From Candidatus Saccharimonadota bacterium (GTDB lineage Bacteria > Patescibacteriota > Saccharimonadia > Saccharimonadales > JACDFO01), in NCBI GenBank assembly GCA_013815785.1, contig JACDFO010000018.1, forward strand, positions 1 to 18,121: a stretch of DNA of 18,121 nt. Direction: 5' to 3'. Numbering within the stretch: position 1 is the first letter of the stretch; every line of letters starts with the position of its first letter. Both the position numbers and the translations under genes were made by a program. Shown piece after piece: positions 6,377 through 13,751 of the stretch. The notes below the pieces were generated by a model. The model was not told the DNA's origin and searched no databases. It worked only from the letters and a program-made list of their open reading frames with translations.

Positions 6377-6701
6377 TTACTCGGTTGGTCATGCTGCTGA
6401 GGTACAGGCAGCTGAATATTTGAAGCAAAATGGTTTTAAAATACATGAGCTAAATTGGAAAACCAAGTACTGCGAAATAGATATTGTTGCCAAAAAAGAC
6501 CAGGCTATTTATTTTGTCGAGGTAAAATCGCGTAAAAATAATAAACAAGGATATGGTTTAGACTACGTTACTCCCAAAAAACTAAATCAAATGCGTTTTG
6601 CAGCCGAAATGTGGATCAGTAACCACAGTTGGGCCGGAGAATATCAATTGGCAGCTATCGGAATAGACGATGAAAAAATTACTTTTCTAGATGAGCTTTA
6701 A
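6369..6701 (+). CDS. YraN/UPF0102 family endonuclease-like protein
   Basis: 110 residues from ATG 6369. A TTG at 6318 is in frame but would add residues unlike the family and overlap DUF1653 more deeply. The protein shows the UPF0102 layout: G-H-A-A-E-V-Q-A-A-E-Y-L near the start, E-I-D-I-V (E36, D38), F-V-E-V-K-S-R (E51, K53) and a following K-K-L-N-Q-M-R helix. D38, E51 and K53 match the D-E-x-K core of the restriction-endonuclease-like fold. Its role is not well established; a DNA- or RNA-processing function is suspected from the fold and from the recurrent position beside rnhB. The start overlaps the DUF1653 stop by 8 nt, and the 3' end overlaps the convergent aminopeptidase gene by 23 bp. 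Confidence 0.88.
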   Translation: MTNYSVGHAAEVQAAEYLKQNGFKIHELNWKTKYCEIDIVAKKDQAIYFVEVKSRKNNKQGYGLDYVTPKKLNQMRFAAEMWISNHSWAGEYQLAAIGIDDEKITFLDEL

Positions 6702-9243
6702 AAAAAGTTTTTACTTCTTTTAGGTCGCGCTCTTTCCAGGCAGACTGCCATTGCAAAACCTCGATGCCTTGATTGATTGAGCGCTCAAAAGCAGGAGCCC
6801 TGCGTGGAATAAAGAAATCGTTGAACTTTTCTAAGAATTTGCGACTGCTGTATGCATTGGCTGCATACATAGGGAATCTATAGAAACTCAGGTCAGTTCC
6901 CAGGTTTTCGCCTAGCCATTCCCAATGCTTTGTCATCCATTTCCAGGTAGCATCACGGGAATAACGATTCATAAAACTGTATGCTATCCAGTAACTCACA
7001 TCTTGCAAACGTACCGAGTCGGACTTTATTAAACTCAACGCTTGCTCAACGATGTCGGGCTGTTTGAAGCCTGTCAGGGCAACAGCTATAGACGTCCGCT
7101 CTTCACTTAAAGTACTTGCTTCGTGTAGAGCAAAAAGCTTATCAAAAGTTTTTTGGTCACCATGTCTTACGGCGGTGGCATACACTACATTGCGCAAGTC
7201 GGGGTGAATATCTTCAGGTGTTTTCATATTTTCGAAACGACCTAAGCTTTCTTTTACAACTTCAGGCTGATCCGCGGCTGCGCTGAGCCCGACTATTAAC
7301 GGGCGTAGCAGTTGATCAAAATGTGATTCGTCTTTTTTAATTTCCCAACCTAATCGCAAAAACTGCTTAGCGGTCAGGTTGCGTATGAACGGCTTCATGT
7401 CTTCACGTAAGTTTTCGTCGTCCATGGTGCCACGCACTGAGCCGATACTGGCCGCAATCACATCCCAAACGGCACTATTGGACTCTTCACGAAAATGTTC
7501 CAAAAAGTGTAATGCTTCGGCGGTGTCAGTTTTTCCGGCTTTAGCTGTTTCAAAAACATCGCTCAAAATTCCTAGACGATTAAGTGCAGAAAGATGACCT
7601 TTTTGGATTAACTCACCGAGACGTTGCAAGTGAGTAGCATTGTAGGCGACCCGGTAAAAACCACTTTGTCCACGGTTTAGTTTGATTTCTTTCGGATCGT
7701 GTAACTGAACTGACTGCGTTTTGGTTGTAAGTAGTTCAGGAACATCGGATACATTTGCCAGGAGAGCGATCGGCCAGCTTGTGTGATGTCCAATCGGGTG
7801 TTCGGGGTTTAGATAAAATCTTTCTTGAGATAGTGTCAGTTCCGTATCAGTAATTGTCGCATTTAGTAGCGGGAACCCTGGCTTTGATGTCCAGGCATGC
7901 ATAAATTCTCGCACCTTCTTACCGGAAATTTCCTCTAATGCAGCCCATAAGTCTACCGTATCGGTACTGCCATATTTATGGGTTGCGAGATAATGTCGTA
8001 AGCCATCCCGAAATGCAGTCGGGCCTAGATATTCGTGCAACATATGGATAATACTGGCACCCTTGCTGTAGCTAATGGTGTCAAAAATGGTCCGAATTTC
8101 ATCTGGATGGTGCACTGTGACTTCTATAGGATGGGTATGTTCAAGTGCATCGAGCTTAAGTGCACGGTGCTGTTCGTCGACTGCGAATTGTGTCCACATC
8201 TGCCACTGCGGAAACATATGGTCAACTGCCAGATATTCTATCCAGCTGGCAAACCCTTCGTTCAGCCATAGATCGGTCCACCAACGCATCGTAACTAAAT
8301 TGCCGAACCACTGATGAGCTAACTCGTGGGCGACCACCATGGCCACATATTGTTTCGTAGTAAGCGTCGAGTTGGCTGGGTCAATAAGCATGGTTTGCTC
8401 GCGGTAGGTTATTAATCCCCAGTTTTCCATGGCACCACTGGCGAAATCCGGCAAGGCAATCATGTCGCACTTTTTGAGCGGATAATCAATACCAAAGTAG
8501 TCGTTATAAAATTCGAGTGTTCGTACCGCGGTTTCTAGGGCAAATCTTGTAAATTCAACGTTATTAGCTGTCGCGTATGTACGAACCAGTACACCGTCCT
8601 TCGTCGTTGCTTCTAAGAAGCCTACTTCACCCACCACAAAAGCTACCAGATACGTCGACATGTGAGGGGTTATTTCAAACTCGGTTCGCAGGTGGTTATC
8701 AGTAATCGTTTGATGTTTAACAGGTGTATTTGATAAGACGATTTCGTCTTTGTCAGTAAGCAGTGTCAGCTGAAACGTTGCCTTAGCCTCAGGTTCGTCA
8801 ATACACGGAAACGCCTCGCGTGCGTGATGGCTTTCAAACTGTGTAGCAAGCAAACTTTTCTCTGTTCCATTCTCTTCAAAATAACAAGGGTACATACCGT
8901 TCATTTGTTTGGTAATCTTGCCTTTAAATTCCAAACGCACCGTGTAGTTGCCTGGATATAACATGTTTTTCGTATGTAAACGAACCTCGTCATACGCATT
9001 ATGGGTGTTTATACGATCTACCAAAGCTTCGTTATCGCCTGTTTTGTCATGTTTTGTCACATGTGCTTTCGTGACGGTAAGCCCGTTCTGGTGGAAGGTT
9101 AGCCTTTGTGATGGTCGGCCAGATTTTTGCCCGTTAACGATGAGCTGTCCCGTGAATGTCATGCTAGCTTTGTTAGGTGTTAGTTCGAGCAAATAATGTT
9201 TCGGTTTGAATTCGTTAAACAGTCTTTTGACAGATTTTCCCAT
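6679..9243 (-). CDS. pepN: M1 family zinc aminopeptidase (aminopeptidase N type)
   Basis: 854 residues from ATG 9243. Upstream in-frame ATGs at 9261 and 9411 exist; the longer one runs under the divergent neighbour and adds unrelated sequence. Motifs, numbered from the chosen start: the exopeptidase motif G-A-M-E-N (270-274), zinc ligands H306 and H310 in H-E-L-A-H with E307 as general base, and the third ligand E329 in N-E-G-F. An N-terminal beta domain precedes the catalytic domain, and a long helical ERAP1_C-like domain follows (about 480-854). No signal peptide is visible, so it is probably cytoplasmic and trims amino acids from peptides. That suits an organism recycling or importing peptides. 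It stands alone and overlaps yraN at the 3' end. Confidence 0.93.
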   Translation of the reverse strand: MGKSVKRLFNEFKPKHYLLELTPNKASMTFTGQLIVNGQKSGRPSQRLTFHQNGLTVTKAHVTKHDKTGDNEALVDRINTHNAYDEVRLHTKNMLYPGNYTVRLEFKGKITKQMNGMYPCYFEENGTEKSLLATQFESHHAREAFPCIDEPEAKATFQLTLLTDKDEIVLSNTPVKHQTITDNHLRTEFEITPHMSTYLVAFVVGEVGFLEATTKDGVLVRTYATANNVEFTRFALETAVRTLEFYNDYFGIDYPLKKCDMIALPDFASGAMENWGLITYREQTMLIDPANSTLTTKQYVAMVVAHELAHQWFGNLVTMRWWTDLWLNEGFASWIEYLAVDHMFPQWQMWTQFAVDEQHRALKLDALEHTHPIEVTVHHPDEIRTIFDTISYSKGASIIHMLHEYLGPTAFRDGLRHYLATHKYGSTDTVDLWAALEEISGKKVREFMHAWTSKPGFPLLNATITDTELTLSQERFYLNPEHPIGHHTSWPIALLANVSDVPELLTTKTQSVQLHDPKEIKLNRGQSGFYRVAYNATHLQRLGELIQKGHLSALNRLGILSDVFETAKAGKTDTAEALHFLEHFREESNSAVWDVIAASIGSVRGTMDDENLREDMKPFIRNLTAKQFLRLGWEIKKDESHFDQLLRPLIVGLSAAADQPEVVKESLGRFENMKTPEDIHPDLRNVVYATAVRHGDQKTFDKLFALHEASTLSEERTSIAVALTGFKQPDIVEQALSLIKSDSVRLQDVSYWIAYSFMNRYSRDATWKWMTKHWEWLGENLGTDLSFYRFPMYAANAYSSRKFLEKFNDFFIPRRAPAFERSINQGIEVLQWQSAWKERDLKEVKTFFKAHLEK

Positions 9244-9251
9244 ATCTATAT

Positions 9252-9260
9252 ATCTTACCA
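9252..9260 (-). promoter_or_regulatory. Possible extended -10 of the aminopeptidase gene
   Basis: Minus strand TGG then TAAGAT, ending 8 nt before the ATG at 9243. It fits the short -10-to-ATG spacing seen elsewhere here and favours 9243 over 9261 as the start. A rival -10, TATACT at 9285-9290 on the minus strand, would give a leader of roughly 35 nt without a Shine-Dalgarno. Confidence 0.3.
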
Positions 9261-9276
9261 TGGCGCACTGAGCGTT

Positions 9277-9283
9277 GGAGGAG
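9277..9283 (+). promoter_or_regulatory. Possible Shine-Dalgarno of the gene at 9296
   Basis: GGAGGAG is a strong anti-16S match, but it lies 12 nt before the ATG at 9296, longer than ideal. A weak -10-like TAGTAT (9284-9289) lies between, so the site may be incidental. Confidence 0.3.
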
Positions 9284-9295
9284 TAGTATAACGGC

Positions 9296-9886
9296 ATGAA
9301 CGGCCGTGAAACATACTCATTGTTGCACGAAAATCCAGAACGGCACGACAAGCCTGATGCTGAGCTGCCGGCTGCTGATATTCGTGACACTTCTGATGCA
9401 CTGCAAGCCACCCTGAGGAGTTTAGACGAGCTTATCCTGCATCCTAATGGCTCGCTAAGTCTGTACGAAGAAAAAATTGCTGGAGTTCATTTAAAAGGTT
9501 GGATACTTCGAAGTCCAGTTACAAATACCACTGATATTTCACTTGCTGTTCATTCAGATAACACAAGGCGAATTCATTATCTTTCGGCATGGGAGTATGC
9601 ACCAGGCGCAAAACAAATAGCGGTAGATGCACCGGATAGCGTAGTGCTTCCACGAATTCAAGAAATATATTTTTTTAGCGAGTCTCCGGATGCAAAATTT
9701 ACTGCAGTGGATTTTACCAAAATCGATAATATGCCTATGTCATGCGCTTCTGCCAATAGTTTGGATCAAAACGAGGCTGCTAGTTTTACGGAAGTTGTAG
9801 CTGATTACGGCGTTTTTACTTTGTATAGCTTATATAAAGTAAATAAATTGCTCGAGGTGCTACGAATTGGCGATGAACTTGCCTAA
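9296..9886 (+). CDS. Hypothetical protein, unrecognised
   Basis: 196 residues that I do not recognise. The first 30 residues are hydrophilic and acidic, likely disordered. Residues about 30-47 may form a helix, and the middle (about 60-140) alternates hydrophobic and polar residues as in a beta-rich domain. The C-terminal 45 residues look helical (A-S-F-T-E-V-V-A-D-Y-G-V-F-T-L-Y-S-L-Y and L-L-E-V-L-R). There is no signal peptide, membrane segment or catalytic motif, and the four-residue M-S-C-A stretch holds the only cysteine. Codon use looks like the neighbours, so it seems native. It is divergent from the aminopeptidase gene and lies 75 nt before nusA. A beta-rich middle could mean a binding role, but nothing in the sequence supports a specific one. 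Confidence 0.75.
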   Translation: MNGRETYSLLHENPERHDKPDAELPAADIRDTSDALQATLRSLDELILHPNGSLSLYEEKIAGVHLKGWILRSPVTNTTDISLAVHSDNTRRIHYLSAWEYAPGAKQIAVDAPDSVVLPRIQEIYFFSESPDAKFTAVDFTKIDNMPMSCASANSLDQNEAASFTEVVADYGVFTLYSLYKVNKLLEVLRIGDELA

Positions 9887-9907
9887 GCGCTAGGAATTTG
9901 TTACTAT
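9879..9907 (+). promoter_or_regulatory. nusA promoter (-35 TTGCCT, 17-nt spacer, extended -10 TACTAT)
   Basis: TTGCCT (9879-9884), a 17-nt spacer, then TACTAT (9902-9907) preceded by TGT, which makes an extended -10. The start site is expected near 9914, giving a leader of about 48 nt before the nusA ATG. The -35 overlaps the stop codon of the upstream gene. Confidence 0.55.
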
Positions 9908-9918
9908 ACAAGTGTTGT

Positions 9919-9943
9919 TCCGGCCGATTTGGTCGGATTTTTT
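9919..9943 (+). terminator. Terminator-like hairpin in the nusA leader
   Basis: TCCGGCC (9919-9925) pairs with GGTCGGA (9931-9937) over 7 bp including one G-U, with a 5-nt loop, followed directly by six T (9938-9943). It has the form of an intrinsic terminator. It may end the upstream hypothetical gene's transcript. It also lies inside the leader made from the nusA promoter, so it could attenuate nusA. Confidence 0.7.
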
Positions 9944-9948
9944 CATGT

Positions 9949-9955
9949 AAAGGAG
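9949..9955 (+). promoter_or_regulatory. Strong Shine-Dalgarno of nusA
   Basis: AAAGGAG lies 6 nt before ATG 9962. This fixes the nusA start at 9962, not at the in-frame TTG at 9929, which is inside the hairpin. It is the only well-placed strong Shine-Dalgarno in the window. Confidence 0.8.
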
Positions 9956-9961
9956 ATAAAT

Positions 9962-11116
9962 ATGGAACTTGATGTCAAACAATTAGCAATGGCAGTTAAA
10001 ACTATTGCCGAAGAAAAAAACTTACCAGAAGAAGTTGTGCAAGAAGTAGTTGAGCAAGCTTTAGCCGCGGCTTATCGTCGTGACTTTGGTGACCGCGAAC
10101 AAGAAGTGCGTGTCACAATGAATATTAATAACGGTGAAGTCGATGCCTATATCAGTAAAGAAGTAGTCGAAAAAGTTGGTGATGAACGTTTTGAAATCAG
10201 CCTAAAAGACGCCGGCGTTATGAAAAAGAATGCCGCGATTGGCGATTTGATAGAAATACACGAGAAAGTCGAAAACTTTGGCCGCGTTGCTGCCCAAACC
10301 GCTAAACAGGTTATTCTGCAGCGTTTGCGTGAAGCCGAACGTGAAATTATTATGGCAGAATATGAAGACAAAATCGGAACTGTTATTAATGGGATTGTTG
10401 CTCGTGTAGAAGGTCGTATCGTTCGGGTTGATCTTGGAAAAGCGCAAGGAATTATGCCTATGAGTGAACAGATTCAGGGTGAGCGATATTACCCTGGCCA
10501 GCGTCTCAAAGTATTTTTGAAAGATGTTGAACGCGGTTTTCGTGGTCCACAACTCGTGGTAAGCCGTGGTAATACACAGTTTGTCGAATGGCTTTTCCGC
10601 GGCGAAGTGCCGGAAATGGAAAACGGAGCCGTTGAAATTAAGGGCATTGCTCGTGAAGCTGGAGTTCGTACTAAATTGGCTGTTGCTAGCACGGTTCCTG
10701 GAGTTGACCCAGTAGGTACGTTTGTCGGTGGGCACGGTACACGCGTAAACGCAGTTATGGGTGAGATTGGCGAACAGGAAAAGATAGACATTATTGTCTG
10801 GGCGGAAGACCCAACTACTTATATTACAAATGCACTTAGCCCGACTAAAGTTGCAAAAGTTGAACTCAAGGAAAACAAAGCTAAGGTTATTGTTCCTGAA
10901 GATCAGCTAAGTATTGCTATTGGTAAAAGTGGTCAAAATGTCCGTTTAGCCAGCAAACTAACCGGTTTTGAAATTGATATTGCAGCAGAGCAAGAAAAAG
11001 CGGTAGAAGTTGAAGCAGTTGTAAAGACGACCGAATCACCAAAGACACCAAAACTGAAACGCAAAGAACAATTGGAGTCTAGCTTACTCGACGCAATCGA
11101 GGAACACGGCCAGTAA
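9962..11116 (+). CDS. nusA: Transcription termination/antitermination factor NusA
   Basis: 384 residues from ATG 9962. In order: an N-terminal RNA polymerase-binding domain (about 1-120), an S1 domain (about 125-195, with I-N-G-I-V-A-R-V-E and a G-I-M-P turn), then two KH domains. KH1 contains the G-G-H-G-T-R-V-N loop and KH2 the S-I-A-I-G-K-S-G-Q-N-V-R-L-A loop. After KH2 comes a charged tail of about 40 residues with no acidic-repeat (AR) domains, as in many non-proteobacterial NusA proteins. NusA binds the RNA exit channel of RNA polymerase and promotes pausing, hairpin-dependent termination and antitermination. The leader contains a terminator-like hairpin, so autoregulation is possible. 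No rbfA, infB or rimP lies beside it here. Confidence 0.95.
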   Translation: MELDVKQLAMAVKTIAEEKNLPEEVVQEVVEQALAAAYRRDFGDREQEVRVTMNINNGEVDAYISKEVVEKVGDERFEISLKDAGVMKKNAAIGDLIEIHEKVENFGRVAAQTAKQVILQRLREAEREIIMAEYEDKIGTVINGIVARVEGRIVRVDLGKAQGIMPMSEQIQGERYYPGQRLKVFLKDVERGFRGPQLVVSRGNTQFVEWLFRGEVPEMENGAVEIKGIAREAGVRTKLAVASTVPGVDPVGTFVGGHGTRVNAVMGEIGEQEKIDIIVWAEDPTTYITNALSPTKVAKVELKENKAKVIVPEDQLSIAIGKSGQNVRLASKLTGFEIDIAAEQEKAVEVEAVVKTTESPKTPKLKRKEQLESSLLDAIEEHGQ

Positions 11117-11163
11117 GCTGTTCTATTGGCACATTCAGGCGTGGCCATCTCTAACAAACATAA

Positions 11164-11190
11164 TTAGCACTCTTGACCTGCGAGTGCCAA
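11164..11190 (+). promoter_or_regulatory. CIRCE operator (HrcA binding site) upstream of clpC
   Basis: TTAGCACTC, a 9-nt spacer, then GAGTGCCAA. This matches the CIRCE inverted repeat (TTAGCACTC-N9-GAGTGCTAA) with one mismatch in the right arm. HrcA, encoded outside the window, would repress here and release on heat or protein-folding stress. The clpC -35 lies inside the 9-nt spacer. Confidence 0.92.
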
Positions 11191-11200
11191 ATGGTATCAT
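11173..11200 (+). promoter_or_regulatory. clpC promoter (-35 TTGACC, 16-nt spacer, -10 TATCAT)
   Basis: TTGACC at 11173-11178 (5 of 6) and TATCAT at 11195-11200 (5 of 6), with a 16-nt spacer. The -35 fills the CIRCE spacer, so bound HrcA would block RNA polymerase directly. The start site is expected near 11207, giving a leader of about 40 nt. Confidence 0.75.
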
Positions 11201-11248
11201 GTTAGTAGCGATAGTTTAAAATCTCGCTGAAGGGTAGCAACGATAGTG

Positions 11249-13729
11249 ATGCCAAATTCTCCTGATTTTCAAGAATTTTTGAACCATTTGACTGATAATG
11301 CTTTGCAAAGTTTGAAGCACGCAGACGCTATTGCACGCAGTTTTGGTAGTGCTTACGTAGGTACGGAACATCTACTACTTGGTGTACTAGCTCAAGATTC
11401 CAGTATGGGGTCTAAAATTCTTGAGGGTGCGGGCGTAACTTTGGACCGCGCTCGCCTAGCGCTTAATCTGACGCCCAAGACGCTTGTTATTAACCTCGGC
11501 GCCAAAGGTTTAAGTGAAACGGCCAAATTAACGCTTCGTATGGCATATGATGTAGCTCAGGATTTTGCTCAGGAATTCTGTGGCACAGAGCATGTCCTTT
11601 ATAGTATTTTGAGTCAAAAGAATGCACGGGCAACGATTTTGCTGCGCGATATGAACGTAGATGTGGACAGTTTGGTTGCGGAGTTAGAGCAGTTTTTAAA
11701 TCGTCAGCAGTATGAAGATAACAGCGACGCAACAACTGACAACAATCCTCGCAGGCAGAAGCGACAGAAGAAAACAGCACTAGATTTTTTTGGTACTGAC
11801 TTAACAGCACAAGCTCGCCAGGGCAAACTAGACCCAGTTGTTGGCCGTGAAAATCAAATTAGGCGTGTTGTTACAATACTGAACCGTCGAACAAAAAATA
11901 ATCCTGTGCTTATTGGTGAACCCGGGGTCGGTAAAACAGCGATTGTTGAGGGCTTGGCTCAGCGGATTATCTCTGAAGACGTACCCGACAGTTTGCTTGA
12001 TAAAAAAATTGTGATGCTTGATTTAGCTGGAATGGTAGCCGGTACCAAATACCGCGGCGAATTCGAGGAGCGATTAAAGAAAGTTATGGCTGAACTCGAA
12101 AACGATAAAAAAACCATTGTTTTTATAGATGAGCTGCATTTGATAGTTGGCGCAGGCGCAGCAGAAGGCGCAATGGACGCTGGCAATATTCTTAAGCCGG
12201 CTCTGGCACGTGGTAAAATTCAAGTCATTGGTGCTACGACAACAGTTGAATATACTAAACATATAGAAAAAGATGCAGCCTTAGAGCGCCGCTTTCAGCC
12301 GATTCAGGTTCCGCAGGCCACTACAGCTGAAACCCTGGCTATTTTAAAAGGATTACGCAAGCACTACGAAGCGTTCCATAACGTAAAAGTAAGTGATGAA
12401 GTATTGGAAGATACCGTGACGCTTTCTGAACGATATATCAACGATCGCTTCATGCCCGATAAAGCAATCGACCTGATGGACGAAACGGCCGCACACCTGC
12501 GAGTTGACAAAGGCAAGACCCCGCCCGAAGTTCGCAAACTACAAAAAGAACTAAAGCTAGTAAATACCCGCATTGAAGACGCAGTTGATAATGAGAATTA
12601 TGAAAAGGCCGCTCAGTACAAACAACGAGCTTCGCAAATAAGTGAAGAACTGACAAAACTGAAGGCGGGAGGTAAATCAGATAATAAACTAGTCATGACT
12701 AGCGATGATATAGCCGAAGTTGTTGCTAGAATGACTGGCGTACCGGTTAAAAAAGTAATTAAATCAGAGGCCAAATATTTGCTAGGCCTTGAAAAGACGC
12801 TGAGCAAGTATGTCATAGGCCAAGATGAAGCCGTAACGGCAGTGTCAAAAGCTGTACGTCGTAACCGTGTGGGGATTGGTAGTGGTAAACGACCAATTGG
12901 TTCATTTATATTCTTAGGTCCCACTGGGGTGGGTAAAACAGAATTAGGTCGTGTGCTAGCCCGTGAATTCTTTGGTTCCGAAGAAGCATTGGTAAAAATA
13001 GATATGAGCGAGTTCAGTGAACGCCATAATGCCTCTCGACTTGTTGGTGCTCCTGCAGGTTTTGTTGGGTACGATGACGGTGGGCAACTAACAGACAAGA
13101 TACGTCGTCAACCTTATAGCCTAGTGCTTTTCGATGAAATTGAAAAAGCACATCCGGATGTCTTCAATATGTTGCTCCAAATTTTGGAAGACGGTGTATT
13201 AACAGATGGTAAAGGGCGTAAAATCGATTTTACCAACACGATTATTATTATGACCAGTAATCTCGGTGCCGATAAACTTCAAAAAGAGGCAGCGCTAGGT
13301 TTCCATGCAAACGGCGGCGCTGATCTTAAAGATCTTGATGCGCTACACGAACGTAATAAAGGTAAAGTTCACGATGAATTAAAGAAAATGCTGCGTCCGG
13401 AGCTTTTGAATCGTATCGATAAGGTAATCGTTTTCAGGGCTTTAACCAAGAAAGACGTACTTAGGATTTTGGATCTGCAGATCGACGAACTGCGTCAGCG
13501 ACTGGTCAAGCATGGCTTGGGCCTAAGCGTCAGCGCGACTGCTAAGCATCATTTGCTCGAAAAGGGCTATGACTCACATAATGGCGTACGTCCAATGCGA
13601 CGACTTCTTCAGGACACGCTCGAGGATCAGATTGCTACCGAACTTCTCCATGATAAATACCAAAAAGGTTTAATCATTAATGTCAGTGCCAAAAAAGATG
13701 AGCTTACCTACGTCTTGAATTCCGAATAA
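11249..13729 (+). CDS. clpC: ClpC-type AAA+ unfoldase, ATP-dependent Clp protease subunit
   Basis: 826 residues from ATG 11249; a GTG lies in frame immediately before it, and the Shine-Dalgarno is weak either way (AAGGG, 14 nt upstream). The N-terminal Clp repeat domain is at about 5-150. AAA-1 has Walker A G-E-P-G-V-G-K-T (223-230) and Walker B V-F-I-D-E (291-295). A UVR-like motif lies at about 430-470. AAA-2 has Walker A G-P-T-G-V-G-K-T (557-564) and Walker B V-L-F-D-E (626-630). L-G-F at 683-685 sits where ClpP-partner unfoldases carry their ClpP-binding loop. The short UVR linker rather than a long coiled-coil middle domain excludes ClpB. It unfolds substrates and feeds them to ClpP. HrcA/CIRCE control implies heat-stress induction. 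The next gene follows after 22 nt. Confidence 0.95.
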   Translation: MPNSPDFQEFLNHLTDNALQSLKHADAIARSFGSAYVGTEHLLLGVLAQDSSMGSKILEGAGVTLDRARLALNLTPKTLVINLGAKGLSETAKLTLRMAYDVAQDFAQEFCGTEHVLYSILSQKNARATILLRDMNVDVDSLVAELEQFLNRQQYEDNSDATTDNNPRRQKRQKKTALDFFGTDLTAQARQGKLDPVVGRENQIRRVVTILNRRTKNNPVLIGEPGVGKTAIVEGLAQRIISEDVPDSLLDKKIVMLDLAGMVAGTKYRGEFEERLKKVMAELENDKKTIVFIDELHLIVGAGAAEGAMDAGNILKPALARGKIQVIGATTTVEYTKHIEKDAALERRFQPIQVPQATTAETLAILKGLRKHYEAFHNVKVSDEVLEDTVTLSERYINDRFMPDKAIDLMDETAAHLRVDKGKTPPEVRKLQKELKLVNTRIEDAVDNENYEKAAQYKQRASQISEELTKLKAGGKSDNKLVMTSDDIAEVVARMTGVPVKKVIKSEAKYLLGLEKTLSKYVIGQDEAVTAVSKAVRRNRVGIGSGKRPIGSFIFLGPTGVGKTELGRVLAREFFGSEEALVKIDMSEFSERHNASRLVGAPAGFVGYDDGGQLTDKIRRQPYSLVLFDEIEKAHPDVFNMLLQILEDGVLTDGKGRKIDFTNTIIIMTSNLGADKLQKEAALGFHANGGADLKDLDALHERNKGKVHDELKKMLRPELLNRIDKVIVFRALTKKDVLRILDLQIDELRQRLVKHGLGLSVSATAKHHLLEKGYDSHNGVRPMRRLLQDTLEDQIATELLHDKYQKGLIINVSAKKDELTYVLNSE

Positions 13730-13751
13730 GTGATAAACTAACGTAAGTAAA

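Noticed and set aside
9244..9411. N-terminal extension of the aminopeptidase to the ATG at 9411
   Set aside because: The extra residues are Ser/Ala/Cys-rich and unlike the family. They lie antisense to the start of the divergent gene and would cover both promoters.
9945..9950. ATG-TAA start-stop minimal frame just before the nusA Shine-Dalgarno
   Set aside because: It has no Shine-Dalgarno of its own and is too short to be more than chance, although it sits in a regulated leader.
10202..10735. 177-codon open frame antisense to nusA
   Set aside because: The protein is low in complexity, with unusual Asn/Thr/Phe richness and no start signal. It is the shadow of a well-conserved gene on the other strand.
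11125..11148. Weak hairpin after nusA as a terminator
   Set aside because: The stem is short and imperfect (TTGGCAC against GTGGCCA) and no T-tract follows.
11207..11228. AGCGA/TCGCT hairpin in the clpC leader as a regulatory RNA
   Set aside because: Only five pairs around a 12-nt AT-rich loop, with no T-tract or occlusion of a clear ribosome site. CIRCE already explains the control.
12613..13098. 161-codon open frame antisense to clpC
   Set aside because: It covers the conserved AAA-2 coding region and reads as a Ser/Pro/Thr-rich shadow.
11249..13729. Assignment of the Clp ATPase as ClpB
   Set aside because: It has the short UVR linker, not the long ClpB middle domain, and carries the L-G-F ClpP-docking tripeptide.
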